Source: Zongyangia gallinarum (GTDB lineage Bacteria > Bacillota > Clostridia > Oscillospirales > Ruminococcaceae). From it: a DNA stretch of 33,487 nucleotides. Each line of letters begins with the position of its first letter. The stretch's first letter is position 1. Made by a program: the position numbers and the translations under genes. The DNA lies in contig CAJFQY010000021.1 of NCBI GenBank assembly GCA_904419315.1, positions 1 through 33,487 of the forward strand, in the 5' to 3' direction. This document shows, piece by piece, positions 11,704 through 19,370 of the stretch. The notes under the pieces are model-generated. The model ran no database searches. It had not been told where the DNA came from and saw nothing but the letters and a program-made list of their open reading frames with translations.

Positions 11704-12711
11704 TTACCGTTCCGATTTTATATTTGCCTTGCGGTATTCTGTGGGAAGTATTCCTACGGTTTCTTTAAAAGCTTTGGTGAATTTTCCCTGATTTTCATAA
11801 CCTACCTTTTCAGAGATTACGGCAATACTGTCATTGGTGGTTTGCAGCAATTTCATTGCTTGCCGAATCCTGAATTCCTTCATATAGGTAGCAATGGGAT
11901 AACCATAAACAGCCTTAAAGGCAGATTTAAGCGAAGAGGTATTGATGAGATATTTCTTAGATATTTCTTCTATAGTAAAACGATGTTCTAAATGTTCCAC
12001 AAGAAAGTCATGAATTTCTTTCATTAATTCTGTCTGTTGCGAAGCATATGGGATTACCTCTTTTCCTTCTGAGGGCTCCCACTGGCTTAAATATAAAAGG
12101 AGCTCCTGCGCCTTTAGTTTATAATATGGGAGGAGAAGGGTAGGGGAAAGCTCATAAAGAACATCAAAGATACCCTCAATGATGTTACTAGAGGGAATAG
12201 CAACCGGCGTACCCTTTTCACAGAATTTTTGGTGGAGTCTTTGAATATCGATATTTGCTTCCCTGACAATTTGCGGACAGTCATTCTGTAACACTTTGAG
12301 ATCCAGAGAAAAGGAGAGACCCTCATAGTATCCAAGGGGAAGGGACATTTCAGAATCTGCGCAGCAATCCATGGTACGCAGGCATAAATCTCCCGCGCCC
12401 AGATAGACGGAAATATGATTGCGCATATTCCAACCGATGCGTCCTTTTCTACAGTGGCTGACCTCAAGGATGGAATGGATAGCTTTATGGTGAAATTGTA
12501 CCTTGTCCGCCAAATATTGATGGAAAGAAACTTGAATTCCAGGATAAACCCCAAAACACAGGATCTTCCCCTTGCCAGTGGTGCGAGTCTGTAATTCTCC
12601 CTCCAAAGGCTCCTGGAATTTTTTTAGACTGCTGCCTTCTTTCATTGCAAAGGAGCCCTCTGCTATATCCTTTAGTGCGTCAGCAATGGCGAGATAATCA
12701 TCTTCTCTCAT
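11704..12711 (-). CDS. AraC-family transcriptional regulator
   Basis: 335 residues. The C-terminal 100 residues form the double-HTH AraC domain: FLVEHLEHRFTIEEISKKYL, INTSSLKSAFKAVYGYPIAT, the linker YMKEFRIRQAMKLLQTTND, and second HTH SIAVISEKVGYENQGKFTKA followed by FKETVGILPTEYRK. Residues 1-225 are a beta-rich sensor domain with no close family I can name. It starts 4 nt inside the end of the ArsR-type gene (ATGA), so the two form an operon transcribed away from the ATPase genes. Being cotranscribed with a metal-type ArsR protein suggests control of metal or efflux genes; the ligand is unknown. Confidence 0.92.
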   Translation of the reverse strand: MREDDYLAIADALKDIAEGSFAMKEGSSLKKFQEPLEGELQTRTTGKGKILCFGVYPGIQVSFHQYLADKVQFHHKAIHSILEVSHCRKGRIGWNMRNHISVYLGAGDLCLRTMDCCADSEMSLPLGYYEGLSFSLDLKVLQNDCPQIVREANIDIQRLHQKFCEKGTPVAIPSSNIIEGIFDVLYELSPTLLLPYYKLKAQELLLYLSQWEPSEGKEVIPYASQQTELMKEIHDFLVEHLEHRFTIEEISKKYLINTSSLKSAFKAVYGYPIATYMKEFRIRQAMKLLQTTNDSIAVISEKVGYENQGKFTKAFKETVGILPTEYRKANIKSER

Positions 12712-13103
12712 GCTTCACCGCCTTGGGAATTTGACGAATGTGAGTTTGATGGACAGGAGATCTCCACCATTTTTTCGATCATTTGATGGAGTAGCTGTAC
12801 TTGTTTTGTATCGGCAGCCTTATAATATACTTCTTTTCCATCCCTCCGACTGACAATTAACCCGCTGTTTTTCAGCTGCCGCAAATGATGGGAAACCGCA
12901 GGACTGTTCATGTCAACAAGGGAGGATAGATTGATAACACACTCTTCACAGTGACACAGTAACCAAAAAATTCGGATACGGCTTCCATCACAGAGCTGTT
13001 TAAAAATATCAGCAACAATTTGAAAATCCTCTGTTTTAGGCATATGGTCCAAATTCTGCTCAATTAGTTGTCCGTGATCGTGCGGCAATGAACACTGTTG
13101 CAT
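12708..13103 (-). CDS. ArsR/SmtB-family metal-responsive repressor
   Basis: 131 residues with a winged HTH (residues about 27-100): IFKQLCDGSRIRIFWLL, SPAVSHHLRQLKNSGLIVSR, RDGKEVYYKAAD. Metal ligands are plausible: CHCEEC at 50-55 in the alpha-3 position used by CadC/CmtR-type sensors, a Cys/His N-terminus (CSLPHDHG), and Asp/His/Glu in the alpha-5 helix (DTKQVQLLHQMIEKMVE) as in SmtB/CzrA. Metal specificity cannot be told, but the divergent P1B-ATPase points to Zn/Cd/Pb. AGGAGGA lies 7 nt before ATG. First gene of the arsR-araC operon. Confidence 0.92.
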   Translation of the reverse strand: MQQCSLPHDHGQLIEQNLDHMPKTEDFQIVADIFKQLCDGSRIRIFWLLCHCEECVINLSSLVDMNSPAVSHHLRQLKNSGLIVSRRDGKEVYYKAADTKQVQLLHQMIEKMVEISCPSNSHSSNSQGGEA

Positions 13104-13129
13104 TGAGAGATCCTCCTTTTAATTGAAAT

Positions 13130-13158
13130 AGATAAAACGTAGCTCTTTTAGTTTTCAA
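13130..13158 (-). promoter_or_regulatory. Promoter of the arsR-araC operon
   Basis: On the minus strand: -35 TTGAAA (13158-13153), 17 bp, -10 TTATCT (13135-13130). The -10 lies inside ATAGATAAAACG (plus strand 13128-13139), nearly repeated as ATAGATAAACG at 13806-13816 next to the ATPase promoter, a weak hint of a shared operator. Confidence 0.6.
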
Positions 13159-13526
13159 TTTCTTATTGTCTTATTTTGTTCCGTTGTCTGCTGAGCTTTA
13201 TACTCTTCTCCCCAGTTCCACATAGCGTCAAGAACAGGCTTAAGGCTATAGCCTAGTTCTGTTAATGTGTATTCTACTCGGGGAGGAACCTCAGCATAGA
13301 CCTTTCGGATGAGCAGGCCACTTTCCTCCATCTGCCGCAGCTGTGCAGTGAGAACTTTTTGACTCACATGGCCGATAGACTTTTTCAGCTCTCCAAACCG
13401 CTTGGTCCCCGGCATCAAATCCCGCAAAATGAGAACTTTCCATTTGTCGCTGATCAGTGTTAATGTAGTTTCTACTGGGCAGGATGGAAGCTCTTTTTTT
13501 ATCGCTGTTTCAACCATTTTGTCCAC
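13155..13526 (-). CDS. HxlR-family winged-helix regulator
   Basis: 123 residues. The signature CPVETTLTLISDKWKVLILR, then DLMPGTKRFGELKKSIGHVS, VLTAQLRQMEESGLLIRKVY and VPPRVEYTLTELGYSL with DAMWNWGE is the full HxlR domain. Cys16 in the N-terminal C-P-V-E position is the redox-active residue of YodB/HypR-type sensors of electrophiles or disulfide stress; a matching role here is inferred. No target gene with a redox function is adjacent, and it sits alone between the ArsR operon and the ATPase region. Confidence 0.93.
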   Translation of the reverse strand: MDKMVETAIKKELPSCPVETTLTLISDKWKVLILRDLMPGTKRFGELKKSIGHVSQKVLTAQLRQMEESGLLIRKVYAEVPPRVEYTLTELGYSLKPVLDAMWNWGEEYKAQQTTEQNKTIRN

Positions 13527-13536
13527 TCCTTTTCTA

Positions 13537-13564
13537 ATAGTATATTTTAGTAACTATATTTCAA
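13537..13564 (-). promoter_or_regulatory. Promoter/operator region of the hxlR gene
   Basis: Minus-strand -35 TTGAAA (13564-13559), 16 bp, -10 TACTAT (13542-13537). The spacer and -10 contain inverted ATAGT and ACTAT blocks of the type bound by HxlR/YodB proteins (TACTAT-rich dyads), suggesting autoregulation. Confidence 0.55.
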
Positions 13565-13569
13565 AATAA

Positions 13570-13809
13570 GACTTATGGAATAAATTTTCCCTACAGATTT
13601 ATTATAATATTAACGCCCTAAGAATACAAGCCCTGAAAAGGTTGACTTTTGTTAGTGGGATACAAACAGCATATGAATCACTATCTTTGGCTGGAAAGGA
13701 AAGTCTACAGGACAGTAACCAATTGGCCCAAATGGAAACACTTTTAATCCAATTAGAAGGAAATCTCGTTACGGCATTGACAGATAGATACATAGCGTCT
13801 ATTATATAG
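13570..13809 (+). pseudogene. 3' remnant of an unidentified gene
   Basis: An open frame of 79 codons without ATG or a ribosome site follows a stop at 13567 and ends TAG 13807-13809. It reads like real protein: NALRIQALKRLTFVSGIQTA, YESLSLAGKESLQDSNQLAQ, METLLIQLEGNLVTALTDRY, mostly amphipathic helix. A minus-strand ORF over the same place (13602-13793) looks like its shadow. I cannot name the family. The end of the frame now supplies the promoter of the next operon, so the remnant may be preserved for that. Confidence 0.5.
13777..13805 (+). promoter_or_regulatory. Promoter of the metal-export operon
   Basis: -35 TTGACA (13777-13782), 17 bp, -10 TATTAT (13800-13805), close to consensus, 62 bp ahead of the HMA gene. 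AT-rich sequence with ATAGATAAACG at 13806-13816 lies across the start site, where an ArsR-type repressor could bind. Confidence 0.75.
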
Positions 13810-13867
13810 ATAAACGATTAAGCAATCTTTTAATATTTATGAAGAGCACTGGAAAGGGGTTTTACAG

Positions 13868-14086
13868 ATGAAAAAGACATACAAAATTGAGGTAGACTGT
13901 GCCAATTGTGCCAATAAAATGGAAGATGCTGCACGACGTACTCACGGTGTGAAAAATGCGGTGGTAAACTTTATGACCCTAAAGATGAATGTGGAATTTG
14001 ATGAGGGCCAGGATCCTAAGGCCGTAATGCAGGAAGTACGCAAAAACTGCAAAAGGGTAGAGGACGACTGTGAAATCTATCTTTAA
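13868..14086 (+). CDS. HMA-domain metallochaperone-like protein
   Basis: 72 residues, a single heavy-metal-associated domain with ferredoxin-like fold. It begins MKKTYKIEVDCANCANKMED: the metal-binding CxxC is C11-x-x-C14. The typical A-V-V-N strand (NAVVNFMTLKMNVEFDEG) follows, then helix and a final strand. Further Cys at 58 and 67 may add ligands. It is the detached metal-binding N-domain of the next-door P1B-ATPase, which lacks its own. It would pass Zn, Cd or Pb to the pump. AAAGGGG precedes ATG 13868; the pump starts 36 nt after the stop. Confidence 0.93.
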   Translation: MKKTYKIEVDCANCANKMEDAARRTHGVKNAVVNFMTLKMNVEFDEGQDPKAVMQEVRKNCKRVEDDCEIYL

Positions 14087-14122
14087 TTGGAAATAGAAAA
14101 GAAACATATAGGAGGAGAGAAT

Positions 14123-16009
14123 ATGAGCAAAAAGCAAAAAAAGATGCTGGTACGTATTATTACAGCGGCAGCTATTCTGATTGCCCTGTACTTTATTCCG
14201 GTGACAGGTATTCTGCGATTTGCCCTATATTTGATTCCTTATTTTATTATCGGGTATGATATCCTGTTAAAAGCCGCAAAGGGCATAAAAAATCGTCAAA
14301 TCTTTGATGAGAATTTCTTGATGGCTATTGCGACCATTGGTGCCATTGCTTTAGCTGTTTACGATCAAAGCGGTGACTATACCGAAGCCATCGCCGTCAT
14401 GCTTTTTTATCAAGTGGGGGAATGGTTTCAAAGTTATGCGGTGGGCAAGAGCCGGCGTAATATCAGTGATTTGATGGACATCCGACCAGACTATGCCAAC
14501 ATTGAACGTGACGGAAAACTGGAAAAGGTAGACCCGGACGAGGTGGAAATTGGCAGTGTCATTGTGGTGCAGCCGGGAGAGAAGGTTCCTATTGACGGCG
14601 TCGTAATGGAAGGACTCTCCAGTCTAAATACCAGTGCCCTGACAGGTGAAAGTCTGCCCCGGGATGTGAAAGATGGAGACGAAGTCATCAGCGGCTGTAT
14701 CAACATGACAGGCGTGTTGAAAATTAGAACCACCAAAGAATTTGGGGAGTCCACAGTTTCCAAGATTCTAGACCTGGTTGAAAACGCCAGTTCTCGAAAG
14801 TCAAAATCAGAGGATTTTATCTCTAAATTTGCTCGGATATACACCCCTGCGGTTTGTATTGCGGCATTGGCGCTGGCCATTCTGCCCCCCTTAGTTCGCA
14901 TGATTGTATTGGGGCTTACAGCACAGTGGCATGTGTGGATCTATCGCGCACTGACCTTCCTGGTTATCAGCTGCCCATGCGCCCTTGTGATCAGCATACC
15001 ATTGAGCTTTTTTGCCGGTATTGGTGGAGCTAGTAAGGCCGGAGTGTTGGTCAAAGGCTCTAATTATCTGGAAACCCTTTCCCAGACCAAAATTGTAGTA
15101 TTCGATAAGACGGGCACCTTGACCCAGGGTGTATTTGAGGTCAACGGCATCCACCACAATGAGCTTGAAAATGAAAAGCTGGTTGAGTATGCCGCCTTGG
15201 CCGAAAGCGCATCATCCCATCCCATCAGTAAAAGCTTGCAAAGAGCCTACGGAAAGCCCCTGGATCGGTCGCGGGTTACCGACATCCAGGAGATCAGCGG
15301 TAATGGGGTCATCGCTAAGGTGGATGGCGTAGAGGTTGCCGCTGGCAATGACAAATTGATGAATCGGCTGGGGATTTCCTATATTCCCTGCCACTCTGTG
15401 GGTACCATTATTCATATGGCGATCCGCGGACAGTATGCTGGACATATCGTCATTTCTGATGTTATCAAGCCCCGTGCGCAAGAGGCGATTCACGCCCTCA
15501 AGGAAGCGAGGGTGAAAAAGACCGTTATGCTCACCGGTGATACTCGCAAGGTAGCAGACCAGGTGGCCAAAACCCTGGGACTGGATGAGGTATACAGCGA
15601 ATTGCTTCCCGCTGGGAAGGTAGAAAAGGTGGAGACGCTGCTAAAACAAAAGCCAGAAAAGGAAAAGCTGTCCTTTGTGGGAGATGGTATCAACGATGCA
15701 CCGGTTTTGAGCCGGGCGGATATCGGTATCGCTATGGGGGCCATGGGATCTGACGCGGCCATTGAGGCTGCAGATGTAGTCTTGATGGATGACGATCCTA
15801 TGAAAATTTCCAAGGCGATCCGGATTTCTCGTAAATGCTTGCGGATCGTTTATCAAAATATAGTATTTGCCATCGGCATTAAACTGATCTGCCTGGCATT
15901 GGGAGCGTTTGGCATTGCCAATATGTGGGTTGCTATCTTTGCGGATGTTGGCGTCATGATTTTGGCCGTTCTCAACGCAATCAGGGCCTTGTTTGTAAAG
16001 AATTTATAG
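14123..16009 (+). CDS. Heavy-metal P1B-type ATPase (Zn/Cd/Pb exporter)
   Basis: 628 residues from ATG 14123, behind GGAGGAGA; an upstream in-frame ATG at 14087 lacks a ribosome site. Motifs in order: actuator TGE (174-176), membrane metal site CPC (C284-P-C286, in SCPCALVIS), phosphorylation site D328-KTGTLT, SSHP of the nucleotide-binding domain, MLTGD, and GDGINDAP with D521 and D525. The CPC with the SHP loop places it in the P1B-2 group (ZntA/CadA-like) that exports Zn2+, Cd2+ or Pb2+. The N-terminus is short with no fused HMA domain; the upstream 72-residue HMA protein supplies it. Expression is probably controlled by the divergent ArsR-type repressor. Confidence 0.95.
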   Translation: MSKKQKKMLVRIITAAAILIALYFIPVTGILRFALYLIPYFIIGYDILLKAAKGIKNRQIFDENFLMAIATIGAIALAVYDQSGDYTEAIAVMLFYQVGEWFQSYAVGKSRRNISDLMDIRPDYANIERDGKLEKVDPDEVEIGSVIVVQPGEKVPIDGVVMEGLSSLNTSALTGESLPRDVKDGDEVISGCINMTGVLKIRTTKEFGESTVSKILDLVENASSRKSKSEDFISKFARIYTPAVCIAALALAILPPLVRMIVLGLTAQWHVWIYRALTFLVISCPCALVISIPLSFFAGIGGASKAGVLVKGSNYLETLSQTKIVVFDKTGTLTQGVFEVNGIHHNELENEKLVEYAALAESASSHPISKSLQRAYGKPLDRSRVTDIQEISGNGVIAKVDGVEVAAGNDKLMNRLGISYIPCHSVGTIIHMAIRGQYAGHIVISDVIKPRAQEAIHALKEARVKKTVMLTGDTRKVADQVAKTLGLDEVYSELLPAGKVEKVETLLKQKPEKEKLSFVGDGINDAPVLSRADIGIAMGAMGSDAAIEAADVVLMDDDPMKISKAIRISRKCLRIVYQNIVFAIGIKLICLALGAFGIANMWVAIFADVGVMILAVLNAIRALFVKNL

Positions 16010-16052
16010 TCGGTAAATATAAGCCAGAATTAATAAAAATAGATCATGAAGG

Positions 16053-16085
16053 AAAAGCCATCGGATATCCGATGGCTTTTCTTTA
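16053..16085 (+). terminator. Terminator of the metal-export operon
   Basis: Perfect palindrome AAAAGCCATCGGAT / ATCCGATGGCTTTT (16053-16080) followed by CTTTAT. It lies 44 nt after the ATPase stop. Confidence 0.9.
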
Positions 16086-16156
16086 TGATAAGGCATTAGA
16101 CTATGTTGAAAAGAGAATTTTAGATTGTCGGAGATGATCTCTTTGCTCTCGAAATG

Positions 16157-16165
16157 TGGTATAAT
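16157..16165 (+). promoter_or_regulatory. Extended -10 promoter
   Basis: TGGTATAAT: an extended -10 element with TATAAT at 16160-16165. No good -35 is seen at 17 bp (ATCTCT). It lies 36 bp ahead of the next start codon. Confidence 0.6.
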
Positions 16166-16200
16166 ACAATAGAATCTATGGTCAGATGGGAGAAGTTCCG

Positions 16201-16608
16201 ATGGAAATTATTGTGTGTCTGGATGACAGAAACGGCATGCTTTTCAACCACCGAAGGCAGAGCCGAGATCGTAGAGTCATAGAGAACATCCTGGAGGATA
16301 GCAAAGGCAGAAGGCTTTGGATCAGCAGTTTTTCTACTGTGCTTTTTGAGGGAAAGCTGCAGGACATCATTGTAGATGACCGTCTTCTTTTCCGTGCGGG
16401 AGACAATGACCTCTGCTTTATCGAGAATATACCTTTACATCCCTTTGAAGGGAAGATAGGGACACTGGTAGTTTACAGGTGGAACCGTATATATCCGGCA
16501 GATGTTTCATTCGATATTGATCTGAATCATGGATGGAAGATAAAAGATACAAAAGAGTTTTCTGGATATTCACATGAAAAGATAAAAAAGGAGATTTATA
16601 CACGATGA
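16201..16608 (+). CDS. Conserved Clostridia protein, often labelled 'ribonuclease Z'
   Basis: 135 residues, starting MEIIVCLDDRNGMLFNHRRQ, then SRDRRVIENILEDS, INVD-like DIIVDDRLLFRAGDNDLCFI, and VYRWNRIYPADVSF with HGWKIKDTKEFSGYSHEKIT-type end. Homologues in Firmicutes are commonly named ribonuclease Z, but the metallo-hydrolase HxHxDH motif of true RNase Z is absent, so that name is not supported. Actual function unknown. Start 16201 is chosen over ATG 16186 because GGGAGAAG lies in the right place. It overlaps the nuclease gene by 4 nt (ATGA), implying cotranscription and perhaps a shared role. Confidence 0.85.
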   Translation: MEIIVCLDDRNGMLFNHRRQSRDRRVIENILEDSKGRRLWISSFSTVLFEGKLQDIIVDDRLLFRAGDNDLCFIENIPLHPFEGKIGTLVVYRWNRIYPADVSFDIDLNHGWKIKDTKEFSGYSHEKIKKEIYTR

Positions 16609-17519
16609 AGAAAAGCATGCTTTCTCTTGTCTCTGTTTTGCTTGTGTTTGTCATCCTCTTCAGTGGATGTGGTCTGGATAGCCCTACGGGAATAGAAGAA
16701 AGTTCCCTGCCAACATCCATTGTTTCGCTGGATGAGATTCCAGATTTCAGCGGCTCGCCTTATGTAGAAGTCAACGGAAACCAGCCCTCCTTTTCCGAAG
16801 AGGAGAGAACTACGGAGGCGTTTGAGTCATATAGCGAATTAGATACACTGGGAAGGTGCGGGGTCGCTTACGCCTGCGTTGGGCAGGAACTGATGCCCAC
16901 GGAAGATAGGGAGAGCATCAGCCAGATAAAGCCATCGGGCTGGCAAAGTGTTGAATACGATTTTGTGGATGGGAAGTACCTCTATAACCGCTGCCATCTG
17001 ATCGGTTTTCAGCTGACAGCAGAAAACGCCAATGAAAAGAATCTGATTACCGGCACACGCTATATGAACGTAGAGGGGATGCTGCCGTTCGAAAATATGG
17101 TGGCGGACTATATCAAAGAGACTGGAAATCACGTGATGTACCGAGTGACGCCTGTTTTTGAAGGGGACGACCTAGTAGCAAAGGGAGTTGAAATGGAAGC
17201 ACTTTCGGTGGAAGATGAGGGAGATGGCGTCTGTTTTCACGTTTATGTCTATAACAATCAGCCCGGCGTAACCATTGATTATCAAACAGGGGAGAGTTGG
17301 GCTGGTGATGCAGCGCCCACTACTTCTTCGGAGAATTCGGAAGAGAAATCCTCCGCGGGAGAACAGACCTATATCCTCAATGTCAGTTCCCATAAATTCC
17401 ATCGGATGGATTGTCCTTCGGTAGAAACGATGAAGGAAAAAAACAAAGAGACATTTACCGGAACCAGAGATGAGCTGATTGCCCAGGGCTATGAACCGTG
17501 CCAAAACTGCCAGCCTTAG
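16605..17519 (+). CDS. Secreted DNA/RNA non-specific endonuclease, lipoprotein
   Basis: 304 residues. A signal peptide ends in a lipobox LFSGC (C22), so it is a membrane-anchored lipoprotein. The middle domain (about 75-215) is an EndA/NucA-type beta-beta-alpha-metal nuclease: YLYNRCHLIGFQL with H131 as general base in place of the usual DRGH, then NEKNLITGTRYMN with the Mg-binding Asn. A Ser-rich spacer precedes a C-terminal 45-residue Cys/His motif (HKFHRMDCPS, then CQNCQP) that resembles the zinc-binding Ada-type domain found on surface nucleases. Expected to degrade external DNA for nutrition or DNA uptake. Cotranscribed with the small upstream gene. Confidence 0.92.
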   Translation: MKKSMLSLVSVLLVFVILFSGCGLDSPTGIEESSLPTSIVSLDEIPDFSGSPYVEVNGNQPSFSEEERTTEAFESYSELDTLGRCGVAYACVGQELMPTEDRESISQIKPSGWQSVEYDFVDGKYLYNRCHLIGFQLTAENANEKNLITGTRYMNVEGMLPFENMVADYIKETGNHVMYRVTPVFEGDDLVAKGVEMEALSVEDEGDGVCFHVYVYNNQPGVTIDYQTGESWAGDAAPTTSSENSEEKSSAGEQTYILNVSSHKFHRMDCPSVETMKEKNKETFTGTRDELIAQGYEPCQNCQP

Positions 17520-17572
17520 GGCTTAGATAGTGATAAACCTCACATCACAAAAAAATTTTTAAAAAGAGAGTA

Positions 17573-17606
17573 TTTTAATCTAGTTTTAATTTTTCAGGGC
17601 TATACT
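17573..17606 (+). promoter_or_regulatory. Response-regulator-type direct repeat and promoter
   Basis: Two TTTTAAT heptamers at 17573-17579 and 17584-17590 are exactly 11 bp apart. They overlay the -35 region of a -10 box TATACT (17601-17606), and no consensus -35 is present. Eleven-bp-spaced direct repeats at -35 are the binding mode of OmpR/PhoB-type activators, and an OmpR-type regulator is encoded 1 kb downstream. Confidence 0.7.
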
Positions 17607-17657
17607 TCAGATACAGTCAAAAATAAATTTGAGAAAGACAGAAAGAAGGTAGCGATT

Positions 17658-18575
17658 ATGAAATTGGATTTTTTGAAAAAGTTAAATACAAAGGTGGTCA
17701 CCATTGTTGCAGTAATAGTGGTACTTGTAGTGGGATGCGGAACGGCGCTTGCCATTGGACTATCCCATCAAGCGCGGTCTGCTGCTGAAATTACTGAACA
17801 AGAAGCCAAGACCATCGCTTTCTCTGATGCTGGGATCGCAGAATCCGATGTTTTGTCCCTTAAAATCAGCAAAGATAAAGAAAACGGTGCAGATATTTAT
17901 GACATCGATTTTACAACCAAAGATCGAAGCTATGACTATGATGTGCTGAGAAACTCGGGAGAAATCATCAATTCTTCTTATGAGGTCCTTTCTGCTTCTA
18001 ATACAGACGATACCCAGAATGGAAGCGGCTCTTCTCAATCCGCTTCATCGAATGTGGGATCTGAATCCGCAGGAGGAACTTCTTCGCAGAAAAATGGGGA
18101 GACTAACAGTAGCGCAGGTACCGCCTCCACAATCACCCAAGATCAGGCAAAGACCATTGCTTTAGAGGATGCTGGTGTTCAGGAATCCGACGCACAGTTT
18201 ATCCGTGTGCAGGAAGACTATGACGATGGTCGGGCCGTCTATGAAATAGAATTTTATGCCAATGGTACAGAATACGATTATGAGATCGCCAAAGATAGTG
18301 GGGCAATTGTAAAATGCGATTATGATATTGAAAATTATACTCCCCAGAGTGGCGCAGGCAACAGTGGGACGATTATTTCCCTGGAGCAGGCACAGGAACT
18401 AGCGTTGTCAAGGGTCAGTGGTGCTACAGCAAGCAATGTCCGTATTCATTTGGACCATGATGACGGACGGCAGATCTATGAAGGAGAAATTTACTATAAC
18501 TGGATAGAATACGAGTTTGAGATTGATGCTTCTACTGGAAATTTCATCGAGTGGAGTGTTGATTATAAAGATTAG
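17658..18575 (+). CDS. Membrane-anchored protein with three PepSY domains
   Basis: 305 residues. One N-terminal transmembrane anchor (VVTIVAVIVVLVVGCGTALA, about 13-33). PepSY domains lie at about 43-110, 157-225 and 236-305: each runs (T)xxEAxxIAxxDAG, then a VYDIDF or YEIEFY strand and a final DY or Y-x-Y-x-I-D strand. The linker 112-153 is rich in Ser/Gly/Asn and disordered. PepSY domains are small extracytoplasmic inhibitory or sensory modules. The following response regulator and kinase suggest this protein is the target or a signal modulator of that system; the direct repeat upstream supports control by it. Ribosome site AGAAGG precedes ATG 17658. Confidence 0.93.
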   Translation: MKLDFLKKLNTKVVTIVAVIVVLVVGCGTALAIGLSHQARSAAEITEQEAKTIAFSDAGIAESDVLSLKISKDKENGADIYDIDFTTKDRSYDYDVLRNSGEIINSSYEVLSASNTDDTQNGSGSSQSASSNVGSESAGGTSSQKNGETNSSAGTASTITQDQAKTIALEDAGVQESDAQFIRVQEDYDDGRAVYEIEFYANGTEYDYEIAKDSGAIVKCDYDIENYTPQSGAGNSGTIISLEQAQELALSRVSGATASNVRIHLDHDDGRQIYEGEIYYNWIEYEFEIDASTGNFIEWSVDYKD

Positions 18576-18602
18576 TGGTTCTGTCGTGTAATACCAGAAA
18601 AA

Positions 18603-18640
18603 CCATCCGCAGCAAGCTATCAATAGCTTGCTGCGGATGG
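18603..18640 (+). terminator. Palindrome between PepSY gene and regulator gene
   Basis: Perfect 18-bp arms CCATCCGCAGCAAGCTAT and ATAGCTTGCTGCGGATGG around a 2-nt CA core (18603-18640). No T-run follows (GCAATTTCC), so it may be a weak terminator or a processing/attenuation site between the two genes. Confidence 0.6.
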
Positions 18641-18689
18641 GCAATTTCCAAGGTAGATATGCTGTGCCAGAACAGAAAAGTGGGGAAGA

Positions 18690-19370
18690 ATGATGCGAAT
18701 TTTGGTTGCAGAAGATGAACGCGACCTCAACAGCCTGCTTAAGAAGAGGTTGAAAGAGGCTGATTACAGCGTTGACTCCTGCTTTGATGGGGAGGAAGTA
18801 TTTGACTATCTTATGGGAGCGGAATATGACGCTCTGATTTTAGACATCATGATGCCAAAGATGGATGGGATTACAGTCCTCCGCCAGCTGCGAGCGCAGC
18901 ACAATGCCGTCCCTGTGCTTCTTCTGACCGCAAAAGATAGCATTGAAGACCGTGTTACTGGTCTGGATGCGGGGGCAGACGACTATCTGGTCAAACCGTT
19001 TGCCTTTGAGGAGTTGTTGGCGCGGCTCCGTGTCCTTTTGCGCAAACCCATGACAGAGAAAGCTACGATTCTAAAGGTCGGAGATTTATCTCTACATCTG
19101 GATACCCGCCAGGTTTTCCGCGGGGAGAAGGAAATCAAGCTTTCCTCTAAGGAATATTCACTGCTGCGTTATATGATGCAGAATGCTGGTATTGTCCTGA
19201 GCCGGGATAAACTGGAGCAGCATGTGTGGGACTATGATTTTTCAGGTGGCTCTAATGTGATTGATGTATATATTCGGTACCTGCGGAAGAAAATTGACGA
19301 GGGACATGAACAAAAACTAATCCATACGGTCAGGGGCCATGGATATGTATTGAGAGATGAAAAGCCATGA
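18690..19370 (+). CDS. OmpR-family response regulator
   Basis: 226 residues. Receiver domain: acidic pocket E8-D9, phospho-acceptor D52 (ALILDIMMPKMDGI), T80 and K102 (DYLVKPFAFEELLARL). A winged-helix Trans_reg_C domain covers about 128-223 (KEYSLLRYMMQNAGIVLSRD, YIRYLRKKIDEG, HTVRGHGYVL). Start ATG 18690 or the directly following ATG 18693; GGGGAAG is at 18682-18688. Overlaps the kinase by 4 nt. Likely binds the 11-bp direct repeat ahead of the PepSY gene (inference). Confidence 0.96.
   Translation: MMRILVAEDERDLNSLLKKRLKEADYSVDSCFDGEEVFDYLMGAEYDALILDIMMPKMDGITVLRQLRAQHNAVPVLLLTAKDSIEDRVTGLDAGADDYLVKPFAFEELLARLRVLLRKPMTEKATILKVGDLSLHLDTRQVFRGEKEIKLSSKEYSLLRYMMQNAGIVLSRDKLEQHVWDYDFSGGSNVIDVYIRYLRKKIDEGHEQKLIHTVRGHGYVLRDEKP

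Noticed and set aside
11704..13103. ArsR and AraC genes as part of the phage element
   Set aside because: Base composition and opposite strand match the host-like part, and a strong bidirectional terminator separates them from the cassette.
16201..16608. True ribonuclease Z
   Set aside because: It lacks the HxHxDH metallo-hydrolase motif and is less than half the usual length.
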